A stretch of DNA of 37,200 nt from JAEUPI01 sp035764445 (GTDB lineage: Bacteria > Pseudomonadota > Gammaproteobacteria > Burkholderiales > Burkholderiaceae_C). The translations under genes and the position numbers were made by a program. This document shows, in pieces, positions 24,232 through 30,946 of this stretch; the stretch's first letter is position 1, and every line of letters begins with the position of its first letter. The notes below the pieces were generated by a model, which saw nothing but the letters and a program-made list of their open reading frames with translations, was not told the origin of the DNA and did not search any database. The stretch spans positions 1 through 37,200 of the forward strand of contig DASTZF010000414.1 of assembly GCA_035764445.1 (NCBI GenBank). The letters run 5' to 3'.

Positions 24232-24984
24232 TTAGGAACCGGCCGAGCGCTGCGCGCGCCGGGCCTGCTCGCGCCAGAACTCCCACGGGCGCGCCGCCTG
24301 GCCTTCGTTGGTGACGCGCGTCGCGTCGGCTTCCTCGGCAGTCAGTGCGGTCAGCTCACCGAGCGGCAGCGCCTGCAGCATCAGCTTGGCATTGAGTTCG
24401 GTGTACACCGCGCGAAACACCGCCACCGGCAGCGACTCGCCCACCACCGTGCAGCCATGGCAGCGCATCAGCACCACGCGCGAGGGGCCCAGCGTGCGCG
24501 CCAGCGCGGCGCCGAGCTCGCGGTCACCGACCAGCAGATTGCTGGCCGCGCCGGCGTGATCGCGGATCTCGAACAGCGCGGGCCCATCGCGCATCGCGCT
24601 GCCGCCGAGGAAACCAGCCATGTGGCACACCGGCCGCAACCGCGCGCCGCGCGCGATGCAGAACGGCAGCACCGCCGGCGAGTGGTTGTGCACCACGGCC
24701 GTCACGTCGGAGCGCGCCTTGTAGATCTCGCTGTGGATGTAGCGCTCGAGGTAGCCGCGCGGCGCATCGGCCGCCACGGCCTCGCCGGTGTCGACCGCGT
24801 ACTCGACGATGTCGGCCGCCTGCACGCGGCCCGGCGCGATGTTGCGCGCCAGCAGGAAGCGGCTGCCATCGCGATCGTGGCGCACGCTGACGTGACCGAA
24901 GGCGTCGACGATGCCCTGGTGGTAGAGGATGTGGTTGGCGTCGACCAGGTCCTGGATCAGACCGTCGCTGCAGCGCTCGCTCAT
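24232..24984 (-). CDS. Class II aldolase/adducin family protein
   Basis: A 250-residue class II aldolase-fold protein. Motifs: ANHILYHQGIVDAFGHVSVRH near the N terminus, AVVHNHSPAVLPF (zinc His-x-His) about residue 107, and MRCHGCTVVG. The family includes sugar-phosphate aldolases and some aromatic dihydroxy-acid decarboxylases (PhtC type); the latter would fit the nearby dihydroxyphthalate-decarboxylase-like gene, but this is inference. ATG 24984 was chosen because of AGGGGGG just upstream. It is divergent from another Bug gene with 124 bases between. Confidence 0.85.
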   Translation of the reverse strand: MSERCSDGLIQDLVDANHILYHQGIVDAFGHVSVRHDRDGSRFLLARNIAPGRVQAADIVEYAVDTGEAVAADAPRGYLERYIHSEIYKARSDVTAVVHNHSPAVLPFCIARGARLRPVCHMAGFLGGSAMRDGPALFEIRDHAGAASNLLVGDRELGAALARTLGPSRVVLMRCHGCTVVGESLPVAVFRAVYTELNAKLMLQALPLGELTALTAEEADATRVTNEGQAARPWEFWREQARRAQRSAGS

Positions 24985-25108
24985 CGTCCCCCCTTGCGCC
25001 ACCTGGGGGTGGCCCGGCGGTGTCTCATCGCCTCAGGGTAACCGAACTTGCCGTGGCAGCATGCCGGTGGCTACGCTGCCCGCCCGAACCGACGAAGGAG
25101 GCGACACG

Positions 25109-26074
25109 ATGCGCGTGTTGCTGCGATGCCTGGGAGCGCTGCTGCTGGCGGCCACCGGTGGGGGCGCGTCGGCGCAGGGCGACTGGCCGGCGCGGCCGGT
25201 GACCCTGGTGGTGCCGTCGTCACCCGGTGGCGGCACCGACGTCTATGGTCGCATCCTCGCGCAGGCGCTGACCGAACAGCTCAAGCAGAGCTTCGTGGTC
25301 GACAACAAGCCCGGTGCCAGCGGCGCGATTGGCGCCACCGCGGTCGCCAAGGCCGAGGGCGACGGCTACACCGTGCTGGTGGCGTCGAACTCGTCGCTCG
25401 GCATCAACCCGGTGCTGCTGAAGAACCCGGGCTACGACGTGCAGCGCGATTTCGCGCCGGTGACGCGTGGCGTGATCGCGCCGATGGTCGTCGTCGTGCA
25501 CCCCGACGCCAAGGTGAAGACGCTGGGCGAACTGCTCGAGCGCGGCCGCCGCGAGCCGGGTGTGCTCTTCTACGGCAGCGCGGGCGTCGGCAGTCCGCTG
25601 TACATCGGCATGCGGATGATCGAGGCGGCTGCCGGCGCGACGTTCGGCCACGTGCCCTACAAGGGCGCCGGTGCGGCCTACACCGACCTGCTGGCCGGTC
25701 GGGTGCAGTTCATGCTGACCGATCTCGCCAGCGTGCGCCAGCACATCGACAGCGGCAAGCTGATCGCGCTGGCGATCACCGACAAGAGCCCACTGCTGCC
25801 GAATGTCCCGACCTTGGCCGAGGCCGGGCTGCCCGGCATCCATGCGTTCACGTCGTTCTCGGTGCTGCTGCCGGCCAAGACATCGTCCGCGCTGGTGCAG
25901 CGCGTGGCGAACGAAGTGGCGCGCGCCATGAAGAACCCATCGACCGCCGCGCGGCTCGAGCAGCAGGCGCTGTTGCCGGTGTTCGACACGCCGGAGCAGT
26001 TCGCGCAATCGCTGCGCCAGGAGCAGGAGAACTGGGGCCGCTTCATCCGCGCGCACGACATCAAGCCGGAATGA
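25109..26074 (+). CDS. Bug/TctC family periplasmic binding protein
   Basis: A 321-residue Bug receptor. The signal peptide is RVLLRCLGALLLAATGGGASA. Landmarks: WPARPVTLVVPSSPGGGTDVYGR, FVVDNKPGASGAIGATAVAK, GDGYTVLVASNSS, GHVPYKGAGAAYTDLLAGRV and LLPNVPTLAEAG. GAAGGAG sits eight bases before ATG 25109. Its TGA overlaps the start of the next gene (ATGA), a strong sign that receptor and the decarboxylase-like protein work together. Confidence 0.9.
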   Translation: MRVLLRCLGALLLAATGGGASAQGDWPARPVTLVVPSSPGGGTDVYGRILAQALTEQLKQSFVVDNKPGASGAIGATAVAKAEGDGYTVLVASNSSLGINPVLLKNPGYDVQRDFAPVTRGVIAPMVVVVHPDAKVKTLGELLERGRREPGVLFYGSAGVGSPLYIGMRMIEAAAGATFGHVPYKGAGAAYTDLLAGRVQFMLTDLASVRQHIDSGKLIALAITDKSPLLPNVPTLAEAGLPGIHAFTSFSVLLPAKTSSALVQRVANEVARAMKNPSTAARLEQQALLPVFDTPEQFAQSLRQEQENWGRFIRAHDIKPE

Positions 26075-27071
26075 CGTCGACCTCCAAGGGCAAGCTGCGC
26101 CTGTCGGTCGCGATGGGCGACTACGACCGCACGCGCGCGCTGCTCGACGGCCGCGTGCAGATCGACGGTGTGAACCCGGTGTTCATGACGCTGTCGCCCG
26201 AGGAGACGTTCTTTCGCGCGATGCGGCAGCAGGCGTTCGACATCAGCGAGCTGTCGCTGTCGAGCTACTTGGTGAAGGCCGCACGCGGCGACTGCCCGTA
26301 CGTTGCACTGCCGGTGTTCCTGTCGCGCGCGTTCAGGCACACGTCGATCTGGGTGCGCAAGGACCGCATCCGCACACCGCAGGACTTGAAGGGCAGGCGC
26401 GTCGGCGTGCCCGAGTACCAGCTCACCGCCAACGTGTGGGCGCGCGCGATCCTGCACGACGACCACGGCGTGCACCCGCGCGACATCACGTGGGTGCGTG
26501 GCGGCATCGAGATGCCGGGTCGGCCCGAGAAGATCGCGCTCGCGCTACCGGCCGACCTGCGGCTCGAGGACGCACCCGAAGGGCGCACGATCTCCGACCT
26601 GCTCGATCACGGCGACATCGACGGCTTCATCGCGCCGCGGCCGCCCACCGGCGCGGCAGCGCGCAACCCCCACGTGCGCTGGCTGTTCGACGACCCGACC
26701 GCGGCGGCGATGGACTGGTACCGCCGCACCGGCATCTTTCCGATCATGCACGTGGTCGGCGTGCGCCGCACGCTGGCACAGCGCCACCCGTGGCTGCCAG
26801 TGGCGGTGCTGAAGGCGTTCGGCCAAGCCAAGGCGCTGGCGCTCGACGCGCTGGCCGACACCTCGGCCACCAAGGTGACGCTGCCGTTCGTCGAAGAGCA
26901 ACTCAACGCAGCGCGCGAGACGCTCGGTGACGACTTCTGTACGGCGTGGCCGGCAACGAAGCGACGTTGCGCGCGTTCCTGCGCCATCATCATCTGCAGG
27001 GCCTGTCGGCGCGTGAGATGGCGCTCGACGAGCTGTTCCACCCGTCGACCTACGAGACGTACCGGCTCTGA
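26071..27071 (+). pseudogene. 4,5-dihydroxyphthalate decarboxylase-like gene with frameshift
   Basis: The frame encodes a protein like 4,5-dihydroxyphthalate decarboxylase (Pht5 type), which has a periplasmic-binding-protein-like fold: LRLSVAMGDYDRTRALLDGRV, FDISELSLSSYLVKAARG, HTSIWVRKDRIRTPQDLKGRRVGVPEYQ, PRPPTGAA, and GIFPIMHVVGVRR. No signal peptide is present, which favours a cytoplasmic enzyme. At 26935-26940 the frame breaks: as written it reads DDFCTAWPATKRR and runs on to 27159, across the convergent amidohydrolase's end. Adding one G after 26939 restores DDFWYGVAGNEATLRAFL and then LSAREMALDELFHPSTYETYRL with a stop at 27069-27071, giving a normal 333-residue length. This is either a real inactivating deletion or a sequencing error. 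It overlaps the Bug gene by four bases. Confidence 0.82.
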
Positions 27072-27077
27072 GCTTGC

Positions 27078-28115
27078 TCAGGCCGTGCGCCAGCGCGGCA
27101 GCAAGCGCAACGCGTTGTCGCGCTCGATCGCGCGCAGCTCGGCGCCCGAGAAGCCGTAGTCGGCGAGCCCCTTCACATGGTCGATGCCGGTGCGGTACGG
27201 GTAGTCGGAGCCGAACACGATCTGCGAGGGTTTGACCAGCCGCGTCAGCGATGCCAGCGCACCCGGATGCGCCGACCATGCTGTGTCGTAGTAGAAGCGC
27301 TGCAGCTCGTGCAGCACGCCGTTGGGCACGCGCGGCGCGAGCGCGGGGTCGAGCACGGGCATCTTCAGCAGCCGCTCGGTCAGGAACGGCAAGGTGCCGC
27401 CGGCGTGGCTGAAGACGAAGTTGACGTCCGGGCAGCGCGCCGCGGTGCCCGAGAAGACGATCTGCGTGATCGCGCGCGAGGTGTCGGTGCCGAACTCGAT
27501 CACCGTCGGCGGCACGTCGCTCTGCAGGTTGCGGCAGCAGCTGGCTGCGGTCGGGTGCGTGTAGAGCACGGCCTTGCGGCGGTTCAGCTCGTCGACCACC
27601 GGGTCGAACTGCGGGTGGCCGAGCCACTTGTCACCGTAGCTGGTCAGCAGCCCGATGCCGTCGGCCTTCAGCACGTCGAGCGCGTATTCCAGCTCGCGCA
27701 ATGCGCCGTCGCTGTCCTGCATCGGCAGCATCGCGAACGAGCCGAAGCGTCCACGGTGGTCTTGCGCCAGTCGTGCCGCGTATTCGTTGCACTCGCGCGC
27801 GATGCGGCGCGCGTTGCCGGCGTCGGCAAAGCTCACCTGCGGCGTGGTGACCGAGAGCATTGCGCTGGCGACACCGGCGGCCGCCATGTCGTCGAGCGTC
27901 CGCGTGACCGACCAGTTCTTGACGATCGCCGGCGCCTGGTTGACCTTGTCGAGCTCGGCGACGTAGGCGGGCGAGAACAGGTGGTGGTGGATGTCGATGC
28001 GCTGGGTGGCCGGGCCCGATCCGGGTGCCGCGCAGCCTGCGGCACCGGCGGCGAGCAGGCCGGTGAGGAAGCCGCGCCGCGTCGGCTGGCAGCTGCACGC
28101 GGCGCTCATCGTCAT
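27078..28115 (-). CDS. Exported amidohydrolase (amidohydrolase 2 family)
   Basis: A 345-residue TIM-barrel metal hydrolase or decarboxylase. The N terminus carries a twin-arginine-like signal (TRRGFLTGLLAAG) ending in a lipobox (AAGC), so the mature protein is probably lipid-anchored and exported folded. Metal and fold motifs are RIDIHHHLFSP, YTHPTA, FVFSHAGGTLPFL and IVFGSDYPYRTG. The family (ACMSD, gamma-resorcylate decarboxylase, LigJ-like) acts on aromatic-derived acids. Start ATG 28115 was chosen; 28109 is an alternative. It follows a Bug gene by 22 bases, and converges on the frameshifted gene with six bases between. Confidence 0.86.
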   Translation of the reverse strand: MTMSAACSCQPTRRGFLTGLLAAGAAGCAAPGSGPATQRIDIHHHLFSPAYVAELDKVNQAPAIVKNWSVTRTLDDMAAAGVASAMLSVTTPQVSFADAGNARRIARECNEYAARLAQDHRGRFGSFAMLPMQDSDGALRELEYALDVLKADGIGLLTSYGDKWLGHPQFDPVVDELNRRKAVLYTHPTAASCCRNLQSDVPPTVIEFGTDTSRAITQIVFSGTAARCPDVNFVFSHAGGTLPFLTERLLKMPVLDPALAPRVPNGVLHELQRFYYDTAWSAHPGALASLTRLVKPSQIVFGSDYPYRTGIDHVKGLADYGFSGAELRAIERDNALRLLPRWRTA

Positions 28116-28137
28116 CGCGGTCTCGTACCCGGCGGCT

Positions 28138-29091
28138 CTACTTGCCGAGCCCCATCTGCTTGCCAACGTCGCTGTAGACCTTGACCTTGTCCTTCATGAA
28201 GGCGTCCATCTGCTCGACGCCGACGTTGACGAGCTCGAAGCCGCTCTTGGCGGCCAGCTCCTTCATCTCGGCGTCGGCATTCAGCGCGGCAAACAGCTCC
28301 GACAGCTTCTTGCGCAACTCCGGCGGCGTGGCCTTGGGCACGCCGATGCCGCGAAACGCGCCGTCGACCCAATCGACACCGAGCTCCTTGAAGGTCGGCA
28401 CGTCGGGCATCAGCGGGTGGCGCTTGTCCATCGCCACCGCCAGCGCGCGCACCTTGCCCTTGTTGTTCACGGCGAACGCGGTGTAGGTCATGCTGCCGTC
28501 GACGTGGCCGCCGAGCACCGCCATCGTCATGTCGCCGGTGCCCTTGAAGGGCACGTAGGTCGTCTGGATGCCGAAGGCGGCATTCATGCGCTGATGCGCC
28601 GCGTGGTTGGCGCTGTTCAGTCCCGAGCCGCCGAGGTTGAGCTTGCCCGGTGCGTCCTTGGCGGCCTTGACGAAGTCGGCCCAGCTCTTGATCGGGCTCG
28701 CCTCCGGCACCACCAGCGCGTCGGGCGTGTAGTGGAACCAGAACACCGGCGTCACGTCGTCGGTCTTGTAGGTGACGTTGCCTTCCATCGGCTGCAGCAC
28801 CATGTGCGGCAGGTTGATGCCGACGATGTTCACGCCATCGGCCGGTAGCGTGTTGGTCGTGCTCCACAACAGCGCGCCGCCGGCGCCGGCCTTGTACTGG
28901 ATGACGGTGTCGATCGCCGGACACTTCTTCTTCAGCACCAGCTGCTGGTGGCGGGCCGACAGATCCGATTCGCCGCCCGGCGGAAAGGCCTGCCAGTACA
29001 TCACGTTCTTGTCGGGGCAAGGCTGCGCGACCGCCGCGGTCGCGAAGACGGTAAGGGCCGCGGCAACCGCGGCGAGCAGGCGTCTGTGCAT
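28138..29091 (-). CDS. Bug/TctC family periplasmic binding protein (divergent)
   Basis: A 317-residue receptor with signal peptide RRLLAAVAAALTVFATAAVAQ. It is a more distant Bug/TctC member: the opening reads CPDKNVMYWQAFPPGGESDLSARHQQ, where most have a PGGxxD loop after a W-P-x-K-P start. Later landmarks remain (IQYKAGAGGALLW, TYVPFKGTGDMTMAVLGGHV, LMPDVPTFKELG). ATG 29091 is preceded by GAAGG. That ribosome site is inside a perfect hairpin (see 29095-29115). It is the first gene of a two-gene unit with the exported amidohydrolase. Confidence 0.86.
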   Translation of the reverse strand: MHRRLLAAVAAALTVFATAAVAQPCPDKNVMYWQAFPPGGESDLSARHQQLVLKKKCPAIDTVIQYKAGAGGALLWSTTNTLPADGVNIVGINLPHMVLQPMEGNVTYKTDDVTPVFWFHYTPDALVVPEASPIKSWADFVKAAKDAPGKLNLGGSGLNSANHAAHQRMNAAFGIQTTYVPFKGTGDMTMAVLGGHVDGSMTYTAFAVNNKGKVRALAVAMDKRHPLMPDVPTFKELGVDWVDGAFRGIGVPKATPPELRKKLSELFAALNADAEMKELAAKSGFELVNVGVEQMDAFMKDKVKVYSDVGKQMGLGK

Positions 29092-29094
29092 CGG

Positions 29095-29115
29095 GGGCCT
29101 TCGCAGTGAAGGCCC
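29095..29115 (-). promoter_or_regulatory. Hairpin covering the ribosome site of a Bug gene
   Basis: On the minus strand, GGGCCTTC-ACTGC-GAAGGCCC is a perfect 8-5-8 inverted repeat ending three bases before ATG 29091. The Shine-Dalgarno GAAGG is the 3' arm of the stem, so the folded mRNA would hide it. It could be a translational control element or a protein operator. Confidence 0.5.
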
Positions 29116-29245
29116 GATGCTGCGGTCAAGCCGGGTGCTGCGCCACAGGGTTGGCCCCGGGGCCGCCGCGCCGCAGTGCACCGCCGCGGCGCATGCACGC
29201 GGCGGTCGCCCACGGCGTCGCCGCGGCGCGGCCGATGCGGGCGCC

Positions 29246-30127
29246 TCAGGTGGCTTCGAGCATGTTCATCGCTTGCACCAGGCTGCGCCGCATGCGCGAC
29301 AGCGCCTGCGCCAGCATGCCGATCTCGTCGCGGCTGCGGGCGACGAAGTCCGGCGCATCGATCGCGCCCAGGCTGATGCGATCGGCCAGCGCCGAGATCT
29401 TGGTCACCGGGCGGATGAACATCCACCACAGCATCAGGTTCAGCGTCAGCGCGACCGCCAGCAGCACGCCGAGCAGCGAACCCATGAAGACGCGGAACGT
29501 GCTCTCCGCGCGCGCCAGCGCAAACGTCTCGGGAATCTGCACGATCTGCGCGCCGATGATCTCGCCGACCTTCCAGCCGAAGCCGCCGGCGCTGCCGTAC
29601 TTCGAGATCAGCGTCGGCGGCGCCTGCTCGGCGGTGTCGTGGCAGCGCATGCACGCCGCACCGGCCTTCAGCGGCTGCGCGACGTACAGCATGCGCCCGT
29701 TGGGGGTGTCGCGCTCGCCGAACAGCGGTGGCTTGGCGGCACCGTTGCGAAACGAGTTGACGATGTCGGCTTCCCAATCGACCGCCCGGTTGGCCGGATT
29801 GGTCGGGTTCAGCGTCGCCTCGCGGTACAGGAACTGCTTGTAGTCGGGGTTCGCTTCGCGCACGTTGCGCAGCAACTCGATCGCCGAGAACGCCGACACC
29901 ATTTCGGGCCGGAACTCGTAGCGGATCTGGGTCTCCAGCAGCGGTGCAACGTTGCGGCTGGTGTAGGTGCGCACCGCCAGCGCGCTCTCGATCAGCAGCT
30001 TGGCGCTCTCGTAGATCTCGTCGCGCGCGTTGCGCTGCAGCAGGTCGCGCGACACGTAGGCGGTCGCGGCGATGCCGATCGCGAAGATGGCGATCAGCAC
30101 CAGGTTGAACTTCAAGAGCAATTTCAT
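29246..30127 (-). CDS. Membrane c-type heme (DUF3365/Tll0287-like) HAMP protein
   Basis: A 293-residue inner-membrane protein. TM1 is residues 5-25, a periplasmic Tll0287-like (DUF3365) domain spans 35-205, TM2 is 213-236 and a HAMP linker about 237-290. The periplasmic domain has one c-type heme motif, CMRCH (159-163), and ENVRDE-like REANPDYKQFLYREATLNPTNPANRAVDWEAD. The protein ends right after HAMP, with no kinase, cyclase or methyl-accepting domain, so a signal must pass to another protein. AGGA precedes ATG 30127. It is divergent from an ECF sigma factor and Ser/Thr kinase. A long open frame that continues upstream on this strand is the shadow of the kinase gene. Confidence 0.87.
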   Translation of the reverse strand: MKLLLKFNLVLIAIFAIGIAATAYVSRDLLQRNARDEIYESAKLLIESALAVRTYTSRNVAPLLETQIRYEFRPEMVSAFSAIELLRNVREANPDYKQFLYREATLNPTNPANRAVDWEADIVNSFRNGAAKPPLFGERDTPNGRMLYVAQPLKAGAACMRCHDTAEQAPPTLISKYGSAGGFGWKVGEIIGAQIVQIPETFALARAESTFRVFMGSLLGVLLAVALTLNLMLWWMFIRPVTKISALADRISLGAIDAPDFVARSRDEIGMLAQALSRMRRSLVQAMNMLEAT

Positions 30128-30346
30128 GGCGGCGTCCTTTCCTGGGGCTCCTAGCGGTAGAACGAAAAGGGGACGGCCAACCTGACATGCGCGGCCGCCG
30201 GGTCGGCGGACGCCCCACACGGCGTTGCAAAATTGCAGCAGCGGCGGTGAAGAGCATCGGCATGAAACCTGCGCAACCGGCGATCGGCGCATGAGTGCGC
30301 GCTCCGCGGCGCGCGCGCCGCAGCGCCCTGCGCGGCGGGTGGCTCG
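30128..30346. promoter_or_regulatory. Divergent control region, heme protein / ECF sigma
   Basis: This 219-base gap separates the heme protein gene from the sigma factor gene. Within GC-rich DNA is an AT-rich island holding the perfect palindrome TGCAA-AA-TTGCA (30226-30237), which could be an operator. The last 60 bases before the sigma factor are almost pure GC with GCGCGC runs. No consensus promoter was recognised. Confidence 0.35.
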
Positions 30347-30904
30347 ATGAGCGAGCGCCTCACCGTGCTGCTGTCGCGCGCGAACGCAGGCGACCGCGCC
30401 GCCCGCGACGCGCTGTTCGCGGCGGCCTACGCCGAGCTGCGCCGCCTCGCGCACTCGCGCCTGTACGGCGGCGGCCGCAACACGATGCTCGACACGACCA
30501 CCCTGGTGCACGAGTCGTACCTGCGGCTGGTGCAGACCGGCGAGCTGACCTTCGACGATCGGCGCGCCTTCTTCGGCTACGCTGCGCAGGTCATGCGTTC
30601 GGTGATCGTCGACAGCGCACGGGCGCGGCTGGCGCAGCGGCGCGGCGGCGACGTGCACGGGGTGACGCTGTCGACCGACCTTGCGCAAGGTCTGGCGCAG
30701 GAGGACGCCATCCTGCAGGTGCACGACGCGCTGCACGAGCTGGGCCACGCCGACCCACGGGCAGCGCAGATGGTGGAGATGCGCTATTTCGGCGGCTACA
30801 GCGACAAGGAGATCGCCGACACGCTGGAGGTCACCGAGCGCACGGTGCAGCGCGACTGGGACAAGGCCCGGATGCTGCTGCGCGTGATCCTGAGCGCTGA
30901 CTGA
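30347..30904 (+). CDS. ECF-type RNA polymerase sigma factor (TIGR02999-like)
   Basis: A 185-residue sigma factor. Region 2 includes AYAELRRLAHSRLY and TLVHESYLRLV with FFGYAAQVMRSVIVDSARARLAQRRGG, typical of the TIGR02999 group that is often found beside Ser/Thr kinases. Region 4 is the helix-turn-helix MVEMRYFGGYSDKEIADTLEVTERTVQRDWDKAR. There is no anti-sigma gene next to it; in this group the adjacent kinase is thought to control activity. ATG 30347 has a weak GGGTGG upstream. The kinase starts 42 bases later. Confidence 0.93.
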   Translation: MSERLTVLLSRANAGDRAARDALFAAAYAELRRLAHSRLYGGGRNTMLDTTTLVHESYLRLVQTGELTFDDRRAFFGYAAQVMRSVIVDSARARLAQRRGGDVHGVTLSTDLAQGLAQEDAILQVHDALHELGHADPRAAQMVEMRYFGGYSDKEIADTLEVTERTVQRDWDKARMLLRVILSAD

Positions 30905-30946
30905 AGGTCGCGCGAGGCCGATGCCGATCGAACAGGCTCCCGGGTC

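Noticed and set aside
27072..27159. Extension of the decarboxylase-like frame past 27071
   Set aside because: This is read-through after the frameshift; it overlaps the convergent amidohydrolase and shows no conserved sequence.
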